A DNA stretch of 64,000 bases from Melastoma dodecandrum (Eukaryota > Streptophyta > Magnoliopsida > Myrtales > Melastomataceae): positions 992,001-1,056,000 of the forward strand of contig JARUPY010000397.1 in the NCBI GenBank assembly GCA_029817715.1, read 5' to 3'. Below the pieces are notes generated by a model that was not told where the DNA came from, made no database searches, and saw only the letters and a program-made list of their open reading frames with translations. Positions 34,880 through 45,059 of the stretch are shown piece after piece (position 1 is the stretch's first letter; each line of letters starts with the position of its first letter). Made by a program: the position numbers and the translations under genes.

Positions 34880-37560
34880 CTTTTCCTGGTCCTCCGGTGC
34901 TCTGCGATTTGGTTGTAACCTAAATAACCATCAAGAAAATAATAAAAACTTTTTTCAACTAATGGATCAAGCATCTGATCAATAAAAGGTAAAGGAAAAT
35001 GATCTTTGAAGGTGGCATCATTTAATTTGCGATAATCCATGCAAACTCTCCAACCCGTGACTGTCTACATTGGGACTAACTCGTTCTTTTCGTTCTCCAT
35101 CACTATGCCATCTTTCTCTGGAACGCATTGTACTAGACTCACCCACGAACTATCTGAGGTGGGGTATATGACTCTTGTATCCAACCACTTTATTATTTTT
35201 TTACTTACCACCTCTTTCATATTCGGGTTGAGCCTCATCTGTTGCTCAATTGAAGCTTTCTTGTTGTCTTCAAGCCTGATTTTGTGAATGCATTTTGTTG
35301 GGCTAATTCCCTTAATGTATACAATGCTCCATCCTAGAACTGTTTTATGTTCTCGAAGCACTTGCAATAGCTCTCTTCCTGTTTGTTAGATAATGCAGCC
35401 GAAATAATAACCAGAAGAGCACGAGATGAACTTAAGAATAAATACCTCAGGTGCTTCAGTAGAGGTTTAAGTTCTAACTTCGGTGGCTCTTCTATCGATG
35501 ATTCTGCTGCAGAAATGGGGCGATTCAATTGTGCAGCCTGTGGCATATGTTGCAAATATGTCGCCTGCTTTGCCTCAAATTCATCACTCTTTGATTCAGC
35601 AACTTCTAGTGCATCCTCTTGTGGCTACTCTTCAATCGTTAAAGCCACATATGTTGCGAACAAGTCTCCATACAAGATTTCATCATTCACGTCCACAAAG
35701 CCGCATTTATCAGTCTCGTTTGGCATTCACATGGCATTACAGATGTTAAAAGTTACCTCATGATCATGGACACGCATGGTAAGCTCGCCTTTCTGTATGT
35801 CAATCAGAGTTCGTCTTGTGGCTAAGAAAGGTCTTCCCAATATGATCGGAATTTCTCGATCTTCTTCATAATCTAGGATGACGAAGTCAGCAAGGAAAAT
35901 AAACTTATTGACCTTTACCAACACATTTTCAATTACGCCCTTTGGATAAGTGAAAGATCAATCAGCTAGTTGCAAAGTCAAGGATGTCGGTTTTACCTTC
36001 TCGATGTTCAACTTCTCAAAGACGAAAAATGGCATCAAATTGATGCTTGCAACTAAATCACAGAGGGCATGACATGAAAATTGAGTTCCAATTCGACTTG
36101 GGATAATGAACTTACCTGGGTCTTTTAATATCGGCGGCAGCTTCTTTTGCACGATGGCACTGCACTCCTCAGCCAGTGCAATAGTCTCATACTCACCGAT
36201 TCTTCTCTTTCTTGACAACGCCTCCCTCCTTCATGAATTTGGCATATTTGGGCATTTGCTCTAAAGCTTCCGCAAAGGGAATATTAATCTCAACTGCCTA
36301 AAAACATCTAGAAAATTTCTAAATTGTTGCTCGTCGGTAGATTTTTGAGCCTTTATGGAAAAGAAATTTTGGGAACAAATGGGGGTGCTGAGGTATGTAC
36401 CTTTATGACTATGATGTCGACTGGCTGCTTATCAATTTTCTCGCCTCCTTCTTCGCTTGTTTTCGGTTGGCAGCATTTCTCTCTGGCTTGTTCCTTATCC
36501 ACCTCCATCTTCTCGAAGGCTTCTTCGAAATCACGACCATTGTGAAGGGTGACGGCGTTGCAATGCTCTCTTTTCGGATTTACCTCGGTGTTGCTTGGTA
36601 GAGTTCCGTGTGGCATGCTTGTTATTGAACTTGCAATCTGTCCAATCTGCATTTCCAGCTGTTTAATGGACATGGCATGGTCCTTCAGGATCATCTCTTA
36701 ACGTTTTTGAACCTTCTCTAGTTGTTTTTGGGTTTCCTCCTGACTAGCAAGCAGCCAATCATCAATGTTAGATATATTCTCACCTGTAGGTGGCTGATTT
36801 GTGGTCTTAAAACCAGGAGGCTGGTTCATCCTTGGTTAAATTGGTTCCTCTGGGGCTGCGTTATTCCTCCATGAGAAGTCTGTTTGATTTCTCCATCCGG
36901 GGGTTGTAGGTGTTGGTACGGGTTGTTCCTTGGATTGGATCCTACATAATTAATCTCCGGCACTTCTCCCTGGTCCTCATCTATCTGCCATCAGAATATA
37001 TGCTATTAGATACCGGTTTTGTAGTTCGGAGAGCAGCAACTTCCCTGGTGAGTTTCTCAAGCTGGGCGTTATGGATGTCGTTGTGTCCAATCGATTCATC
37101 CCGGCGACTCCTCTTGTTGATGTTTTCCGCCGTCCATTGTTGACAATTTGTTTGAATAACTCCAATGATTCTTTAGGTGTCTTGTTCATCAAAGTTCCTC
37201 CTGCTGCGGAATCCACTGTGGATTGAAGCTGATCTACCAAGCCATCATAGAAGCTTTGCACAAGCATCCACTCGGGATCTCGTGATGCGGACATAGACAT
37301 AGCAATTCCATGAAACGCTCCCAAGCTTCATACATGGACTCAATTGAATGTTGACGGAAGGTTGTGATCTCATTTCTTATCCTTACAGTTCGACTAGGTG
37401 GAAAGTATTTGGCTAAGAATAGCTTCGAAAGATCCTCCCATGATCGGACTGCCTCTTCTGGCAAAGAATAAAGTCATGATCGAGCCTTATCCCACAACGA
37501 AAATGGAAACAAACTCATTCGGATTGCCTCGGCTGCCACTCCTAGAGCTCGTAGCAAACT
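34880..37560 (-). mobile_element. Athila-like Ty3-gypsy retrotransposon, 5' half (gag-protease-RT start)
   Basis: Reading on the minus strand from 37560, gag appears first (SWEDLSKLFLAKYFPPSRTV, YEAWERFMELLCLCPHHEIP, DSAAGGTLMNKTPKE, CNAVTLHNGRDFEE). The protease follows (CDLVASINLMP, then [16 protein letters not shown]), then the RT entry (MDYRKLNDATFKDHFPLPFI and FLDGYLGYNQIA). Homology stops at about 34880. The protease active-site motif reads DLVAS, where the family has DLGAS. Several frameshifts and stops make it inactive. No LTR or primer-binding site adjoins it. Confidence 0.8.
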
Positions 37561-37810
37561 AGTAGTTGTGATACATGGCCTGACTTTGCTTTTTTATCTT
37601 GAAGAAGTTATTGATTTCCTACACATTAACGTGTACCCAATAAAGGCCGGGTGCTTTTTTTTCCTGAAATATCGTAAAAAAACCCAAAACTTTTATCTCA
37701 AAATCGAATTTTTATTTTCATTCCATTCCACTCCGGTACAAAATCCGGAAATCAAACGGACTGTTAAGACAATGCATGAACATAGTGCTAAGTTCGACGC
37801 AGACTTGAAG
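37561..37810. other. Short spacer between Athila 5' half and OMT pseudogene
   Basis: Mixed sequence with no coding signal. The end nearest 37811 is the 3' flank of the O-methyltransferase pseudogene. Confidence 0.4.
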
Positions 37811-38647
37811 TTAGGGGTAGACCTGAATTACCGACTTTAAACCAATATCAATGGGACTGAATAGCTGCTGAATCCGGCATTGCTGAATAGCTTCGTCCAT
37901 TCCTTCTCAGTCCTTTCTTTTGCAAAGCAGAGAGCCATCATCGCGATATCGTTGGACAGATGCAAGTCGGTCTTTTCCTTGCTCCCGTTCCCGCTCGTGT
38001 CCCCGATCACCACGTCGATTATCAACACCTTCCCTTTCTTGTTCTGCTGCGAGATCGACTCCCTGCATCTCTTCAGTATCTTCAGGCAATCGTCGTCTTC
38101 CCAGTCATGGAGTGTCGACTTTTTCCGGCTGGCCGACAGTTTAAAATTTAGATCGTTAGGAAATCTCGACTTGATATTTCGTCAAAAAAGGAATCATGAG
38201 CGTGGGATTTCTCTTGGTTGATGCGCGTGGACTTGCTCATGATTCCTTTTTTGACGAAATATCAAGTCGAGATTTCCTAACGATCTAAATTTTAAACTGT
38301 CGGCCAGCCGGAAAAAGTCGACACTCCATGACTAGGGAGACGACGATTGCCTGAAGATACTGAAGAGATGCAGGGAGTCGATCTCGCAGCAGAACCAAAA
38401 AGGGAAGGTGTTGATAATCGACGTGGTGATCGGGGACACGATTTGGACTTCATGAAGTGGCGTGAACTAGTTCGGGTTGAGTCATGGGGCGGCCTTGCTC
38501 GTAGATGAGGTCGAGGATCCGTAACTGGATGGCACAGTTGAGCATCGCGGACTTCATGAACCCGAACGTCTAGCTAAGTACCTTATATTGTGCTTGGAGC
38601 AGTTCATTCGTATCACGGTGGCCAATGCCTTGGGCTGCAGAACTCAT
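37811..38647 (-). pseudogene. SAM-dependent O-methyltransferase (COMT-like) pseudogene, rearranged into a hairpin
   Basis: On the minus strand an ATG at 38647 starts MSSAAQGIGHRDTNELLQAQ. The frame has a TAG at codon 26 and then TFGFMKSAMLNCAIQLRILD and IYEQGRPMTQPELVHAT, which is the N-terminal dimerisation domain of plant O-methyltransferases. The frame then breaks. The 3' part (about 38122 down to 37811) encodes the C-terminal catalytic region: LHDWEDDDCLKILKRCRES with the catalytic His-Asp, GKVLIIDVVIGDTSGNGSKE, and WTKLFSNAGFSSYS. After a 1-nt shift it ends IGLKSVIQVYP and stop at 37811-37813. The central SAM-binding region (about half the enzyme) is missing. In its place lies an inverted copy of the C-terminal segment (listed separately). 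No functional enzyme can be made, but promoter and start look intact. Confidence 0.85.
37996..38440. repeat. 206-bp near-perfect inverted repeat (hairpin) inside the OMT pseudogene
   Basis: Left arm 37996-38201 and right arm 38235-38440 are reverse complements over 206 bp, with four mismatches by my count (about 98%). They are separated by a 33-nt loop (38202-38234). The loop-proximal 80-odd bp are non-coding. The outer part is the OMT segment from LHDWED to IGDT. The mismatches cluster in two places (at the DW codons and at the QNKKG codons). A transcript through this region in either direction would fold into a long duplex. Confidence 0.95.
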
Positions 38648-38727
38648 GTTTGCCTTGGAGTGGGAATGATGTGCGGATTCCATCAATTTACTTGAGTTGG
38701 ACTTACACGAAAATGGGGAATGCATCC

Positions 38728-38741
38728 CCTATTTATAATGG
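38728..38741 (-). promoter_or_regulatory. TATA box of the OMT pseudogene
   Basis: The minus strand carries ATTATAAATAGGGG about 85-90 nt upstream of the ATG at 38647. That leaves room for a transcription start near 38700 and a leader of about 50-60 nt. It is a canonical plant TATA box in the right place. Confidence 0.7.
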
Positions 38742-38938
38742 CAAATCCCGGTCACGTTTCTTCATTTTTCACCTTTTACTTTACCTAACATTTCTCTATC
38801 CAGAGTGATAGGTAGGGAGATAATTTACAACAGATATTGCCCATTTTTCAAAAAGTTAGTAAATGATATAAATTTAATTAAAAGCATTTTATAAATAGTT
38901 TAGAAAAATTTTGACATGGTAATTTTCGAAAAAGTGAT

Positions 38939-39020
38939 TTTTAATTTACAAAAAGTGTATGATAAAGTTGCTATCAGAATTTTAATTTACAAAAAGTGTA
39001 TGATAAAGTTGCTATCAGAA
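38939..39020. repeat. Perfect 41-bp tandem duplication
   Basis: Two adjacent identical 41-bp copies (38939-38979 and 38980-39020), each beginning TTTTAATTTAC and ending GCTATCAGAA. Confidence 0.95.
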
Positions 39021-39109
39021 CTAACAATTTTAACAACAATTTTTGTTTCTCTTTTAGGGAAGCGGCTAACGATACGTGCACGTAACGGCTACGAAGTTTA
39101 CTAATTTTG

Positions 39110-39720
39110 CTTAAGAAATTTTAATAAATTTTACTAAAAATTCACATTTTTTTAGTAAAAAGATGACAAAATTAATAAAAAATTTTGTAAATTTTACTAA
39201 AAAGATTCATTTTTTAGTAACACTTCAAAATTAGTAAGGGAATATGTTTACTAATTTTTTATTGTTCAATTGTATTAAATTTTACTAAATTTTCGTTTAC
39301 TTTACTAAAAATCACTATTATAGTAAAGTCAACGAAAATTTAGTAAAAAAAGTAGTAAAATTTACTAATTTTTTTACTACTTTTGTCGACTTTTTACTAA
39401 AAAGGTGATTTTTTTAGGAAAAGTACGACATAATTAGTAAAATAATTAGTAAATTTTACTACTTTTTTTACTAAATTTTTGTTGACTTTACTAAAATAGT
39501 GGCTTTTAGTAAGTCAATGAAAATTTGGTAAAAAAGTAGTAAAATTTACTAATTTTTTAATGTTTACTTTTAGTAAAAATTATTACTTTTATTTCGAAAA
39601 CACAACTAAAATTAGTAATAGTTTACTAATTTTGGTGTGATACACTGTTTGAGTTAGTTAAAGTGTTAGTAAAGTTTTACGGGTTTCGTAGATGTTTACT
39701 GATTTATATATGATTTTATA
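39110..39720. repeat. AT-rich array of TTTTTAGTAAA words in both orientations
   Basis: The words TTTAGTAAA and TTTACTAAA(A) recur many times in direct and inverted order, often as adjacent palindromes such as GTAGTAAAATTTACTA. The array ends right before the Athila LTR at 39752. It may be the subterminal region of a DNA transposon (CACTA-like elements often have such arrays), but no terminal inverted repeat was identified. Confidence 0.6.
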
Positions 39721-39751
39721 GATAAATTTAGTAAATATCCTGCTAAAAATG

Positions 39752-41193
39752 TGTTGTGCGCAAGTATACACACGAATCGATTATAGCACGTAAGATATTG
39801 TTCCCACGAGGACTAATTGTTCCTGAATACCAATTAAACCACTAAATATTATCTAGACTAATCGAATAAATGATGGATTAAACGAAAATTACTAAAATAA
39901 AATAAGCAAGGATCACGAGAAAATATCAATAAAAAAGCCTAGGGCAACTAAATTTACTTAACTTGTCGTGGATCAATCGAACGTTTAGAGAAAGCTGTCC
40001 GAGGATTTAAATCATGCTCTCCTATATATTAGATGTATCCCTACGATCTATATTCAATTAACTCTTAGCATTCTGTTCAATTAACACTAACCGTCATATC
40101 CCTATCTACGGTTTCTATTAATCTACTCCCAATAGTCAACTCAATTAATATCAACTGTGATATCCCTATCTCCAGTTTCTATTAATCTATTCTTTGATTT
40201 TCCTGTCAAATTAATCTTACACCTCCCGATGCTAAGGTAATTCGAGTTATTTCAGAAACCGACGCCAATCGTATTTCAGAAAACTAAACACGCAAGCACG
40301 TCAAAGAACACCGGACTTTCAATTAAAATAAATCACGTTCAAAATCACCTTGACAACTCTTGCAAATTTAGCACCCTAGATAAGAAAATTAGTTCATACT
40401 AAAATAAGAAAACATCGAAGGTTCAGAAGAAAATAGCATCGACATAAAGATATCAAGAAAAATGGATAAGGAACGCCCTCCCGATCTCTCGATCTGGTCA
40501 GTAGTCGCCTCGTCCGGATCTTCTCTCGAACCCTAGTCGGCACCTCTCCTTTCTCCCCAGAGCAAAAGTCTAAAAAAAAACTAAAACTAAATGAAAAACT
40601 CCTCCCCTTCCTTAGGCTATCCTAGAGAATATATTATTCCCTTAAAAGATTTCCTAATATTCTCAAAGATCCTAAGTAGCATAAAAAAATAAATAAATAC
40701 CAAAATATCCTAAGAATAATAAAATGGTAACTAAATGATGCCTTCTCTCTCTTCCAATCATAATAATGAAGGAATCAAGTGACTTGGCGAGATTTTGTGC
40801 AGATTGTCGAAGGTCGCGTCCTTGAGATTGAGGGACGCGCTCTTCTGCTCTCTGTAGGTTTACTGATTCATCATGGACGCGTCCTTGAGATTGAAGGACG
40901 CATCCTTCTGCTCTCTATAACTTTTCAGCACTTTATCAAATTTCGTCCAATTTTCACTTGCCAACCTTATGATCCTCTTCATTTACCTACATCAAATCAA
41001 AACAAATCTAAGATGCATTAACTAGGTTCCAATTACTCTCAAAATAAGCTCAAGATTTAATAAAATAACAAAAACTAAACCGAAGTAAAAACACGATAAA
41101 AACTTATAAAACTCTAACATAAACTCGTCTGACTAGCCATGTAAAGCCCCGTTAAGAGTACCAAATAACTCTACTTTCATAGAGTTATCAACA
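39752..41193 (-). mobile_element. Solo side of Athila-like element: 3' LTR, 1442 bp
   Basis: The LTR is bounded by TGTTG...CAACA. On the minus strand it begins TGTTGATAACTC directly after a polypurine tract (AGGTTTGGGGG at 41194-41204) and ends CTTGCGCACAACA. It holds the 'GCGCAAGTATAC ... CCCACGAGGA' block often seen at plant gypsy LTR ends. Two tandem copies of an 'ACGCGTCCTTGAGATTGA(G/A)GG' unit lie at about 40810-40910. No second LTR copy exists in the window. Confidence 0.8.
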
Positions 41194-41204
41194 CCCCCAA
41201 ACCT

Positions 41205-44200
41205 AATATTTGCTAGTCCTCGAGCAAATGCATAGAAACAAAACACGAAAATAAAGCTAACGACGCTCCTCAGCAACACCCGAATCAATCTCTTCGAAGC
41301 ACTCCCATTATATTCTCAGCAATGCATCTACTCACTTCCCATAGTCAAGTCATTTATTAAAAAAACTTTATTCAAATTCCCAAAAATGATCAAGTCGGTA
41401 TGTCATGAAGTGAAATCAATAATTAAAGACTTCCAATAAAACACACTAGATTAACACTTTGCGGAAAACACGTCAAACACCAACCGTCCACTCATCCATA
41501 GGTTGTTTTTCATCACTTTCTTCAACAAAATTTTATTTTGGTTACACGACTCTAAATGTATCATCACAATCTAGTGCACCCATGTAATGAGCATTCAATC
41601 AATGACTCTCAGTCCAGTTGGACCAAGGCACTAGGTGATGATGCACCCCTCGGATCCCATGCTCGAGTACACCAAAAAGGACTCACACCATAAGTACATA
41701 ATTAGGCACAAATCAAACAAATTTTCTCTTTCTTTTTTTTTTCTTTTTGTTTCTTTTTTTGCGCACCTAAGCATTGGTACTCAGAGCCTTGGTAACCGCT
41801 ATTTGTTTTCTTTTTTTTTTTTCTTTTTCTTTTTTTTTATTTAACAAGACTCGTTTTCAGTCAATGTGTGACTAGCACCACTCAACGCCAACTACCATGC
41901 GTTATTAGATTTCTAAAATTGTTTTCATTCACTAACACTTCATACCGAGAAATTATTCAATTTAGAAAACACTTTAAGTCCAATAAACAATTAAGATTTG
42001 TTTTTAACTATTCCATAGGTTGTGAGCAAATGCATTTATAGTCATCATTGAATCAGGGTCAGCTCATCAAAGATTTCATCAAGTTTCACTGAGGAGATTG
42101 ACAAACGTGACTCAACATAAAAAATGACTAAGAAATATTGAAAGTGAAAGTAAGAGCGCACTTTTAAAGATCATCGAAACTCAAAATAAACGATCAAAAT
42201 AACCACAAAATCAAAGCAAAGGAGACAAGAAAAGAGTCGACACCCCCAAACCTAGATTATGCATCATCCCGATGTAATTTAAAGCGTAAAAGAATAAATG
42301 GAACGTAATACTCCCCTGGGGTAGCTGGTCGGCTTGACTCTTGTCTCCCTTTTCATATATAAGTTGGCTCGGCAAGTGCGGCCATGCTGGGTTGCCGCTC
42401 AATTATTCCTCCAAAATATGGTTTGAGACGTTGTCCGTTCGCCATGAAAATTCCTTCGTTTCCTTGCAATTCCACAGCTCCAAAAGGTAACACACGATTA
42501 ACCACAAATGGTCTGGACCACCGTAACTTAAATTTTCCAGGAAAAAGTTTAAGATGAGAGTTATAAAGAAGAACTTGTTGCCCTTTTTGGAATTCTTTGT
42601 TCAAGATCTTCTTGTCATGCCATAATTTTGTTACCTCTTTGTATATCCGTGAACTTTCTTATGCTTGTAGGCGGAACTCTTCTAGCTCATGTACCTGCAA
42701 TAGACGTTTCTGAAAAGCAAATTGTGGATCTAAATTCAACTTTCTTACCACCCAATATGCCTTGTGTTCGAGTTCCAGCGGTAAATGACAACTCTTTCCG
42801 AAAACCAGCTGGTACGGTGACATCCCAATGGGTGTTTTGAATGTTGTTCAATAAGCCCAAAGTGCATCATCTAGCTTTATCGCCCAGTCCTTGCGAGATA
42901 GATTAACGGTTTTCTCCAAGATCCGCTTGATCTCCAGATTTCTCACTTCTACTTGTCCGTTAGCTTGCGGGTGGTATGCCGTTGTGACCTTATGCTTCAC
43001 TCCATATTTAGAAAGCAACTTCTCAAATAATTTGTTACAAAAATGCGTACCTCCATCACTTATGATAGCTTTTGGAGTACCAAAACGAGTGAATATGTTC
43101 CTCTTCAAGAATCGTGTCACCACCTGTGAGTCATTCTTGGGGCATGCACATGCTTCCACCCACTTTAAGACATAATCCACTGCAACGAGAATGTAAGAAT
43201 TCCCAAACGACGGGGAAAACGAACCATAAAGTCTATTCCTCAAACATCGAACAATTCAACCTCAAGAATGTTAGTCAATGGCATCTCATGCCTTCGAGAA
43301 ATATTTCCAACCCTTTGACATTCATCACATTTCATGACAAACTCATGAGCATCTTTAAACAGAGTCGGCCAATACAATCCGCTTTGAAGTACCTTTGAGG
43401 CTGTTTTTATGCTTTCAAAACGACCACCATATGAGCTTGCATGACAACCTGTAAGTATTAAGAGTTGTTCCTCTTCTAGGACACATCGTCGAAACAAATT
43501 ATCTTTTCCCAACTGAAACAAGTAAGGTTCATTTCAAAAATAAGATCGCACATCATGGAAAAAATTTTTTCGCTGATGGAAATTTAAGTTTGGAGGAAGT
43601 TCATTACTTACAATAAAGTTGACGAAATCTGCATACCATGGAGTTCTTGAAGTCATCGCTGCAATTATGGAAAATAAATGTTCATTTGGAAAATTTTCAT
43701 CCGGAAAATTTTCATCCACATGCTTTTCATCCTTTTTTTTGCTCAATTCGGTTTCGACCTTTATAGATTCCAATCTTGAAAGATGACCTGCAACTGGATT
43801 CTCAACCCCCTTCCTATCGCGGATCTCAATGTCGAACTCTTGGAGTAGTATAATCCACCTTATCAATCTCGGTTTTGCGTCTTTCTTTGCCATCAAGTAT
43901 TTGATTGCCGAATGATCTGTATAAACCACAACATGTGTACCGAGAAGAAAAGAACGAAATTTATCAAAAGCATAAACAACAGCAAGAAACTCTTTCTCCG
44001 TTGTTGCATAATTCAGCTGGGCATCCGATAACGTCTTGCTGGCATAGCATATGGTGCGAAACACCTTATCCTTTCTTTGGCCAAGGACGACTCCAACAGC
44101 AAAATCACTCGCATCTATCATAATCTCGAATGGTAAACCCCAATTCGGAGCTATCACTATAGGTGCGGTGACTAGACGCCCTTTTAACTCCTGAAATGCA

Positions 44201-44800
44201 TGTAAACATTCATCGGTAAATTCAAAACGAACATCATTCTCGAGTAATTTACTAAGAGGCTTAGCAATATTTGAGAAATCTTTAATAAAACGTCTGTAAA
44301 AACCAGCGTGTCCTAGAAAACTTCGAACAACCTTAACATTTGTCGGAGGTTGCATCTGCTCAATGGCTTCGATTTTCGACATGTCTACTTCAAGTCCTTT
44401 CTCAGATACCTTGTGGCCCAACACAATACCTTCGTTTACCATGAAGTGGCACTTTTCCCAGTTCAGCACGAGGTTGGTCTCCTTGCAATGTGTAAGCACT
44501 TTCACATTCTGGAGACATAAATCAAAAGTGTCACCAAAAACAGAAAAATCATCCATAAATACCTTGATATCTTTCTCCACCATATCGGAGAATATCGCCA
44601 TCATACACTTTTGAAAGGTGCTTGGGGCATTACAGAGTCCAAACGGCATTCTCTTGAAGGCAAATGTTCCATATGGACACGTAAAAGTAGTTTTCTCTTG
44701 GTCCTCCGGCGCTATGGCAATTTGATTATAACTTGCATACCCATCAAGAAAACAATAAAATGAATGTCCAGCTAATCTATCAAGCATTTGATCGCCTGAA
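41205..44800 (-). mobile_element. Athila-like Ty3-gypsy element, 3' half (RT-RNase H-integrase)
   Basis: On the minus strand, 44800 down to 43534 is one open frame of 400+ codons. It contains RT ([47 protein letters not shown] with the catalytic FMDD) and RNase H ([36 protein letters not shown]). Integrase follows in shifted frames: WPTLFKDAHEFVMKCDECQR, then the core with [13 protein letters not shown] and [18 protein letters not shown]. The C-terminal QQVLLYNSHLKLFPGKFKLR ends near 42353. From 42300 to 41205 is non-coding with long T/C runs, then the polypurine tract. The 5' side is cut off at about 44800, where gypsy homology stops abruptly. Confidence 0.88.
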
Positions 44801-45059
44801 GAAATGGAAAGTGTATTCAAGCCTGATCAACCACGATTCGGTGAAGACATGCTTCCTCCCTTATTGTAGATAATCTAGGTCAGATTTTTATGAGGTAGAA
44901 CCTTATTTGTGAAGTTGGTAAGCTGGCTAGAAGTTGGAAATGGACCAAATAAATAGTAGCGTTTATGTTATAGTTCGACGAGAAGTCAAAATAAGTAAAC
45001 TGCAATACCATTTTCCGAATATATTGATAACCTCTTCTTTTCATATATGTGAATGTAGG
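44801..45059. other. Junction between truncated Athila and FAR1-like pseudogene
   Basis: About 260 bp with no clear homology. The motif CCTGAAGAAATGG at the Athila breakpoint is followed 20 bp later by a second AGCCTGATC-like word, but no target duplication is convincing. Confidence 0.4.

Noticed and set aside
39752..41193. LTR shared by two tandem Athila elements, joining the 3' half (41.2-44.8 kb) to the 5' half (34.9-37.6 kb)
   Set aside because: No primer-binding site follows the LTR on the minus strand, and 2.2 kb of unrelated sequence (AT array, OMT pseudogene) lies between.
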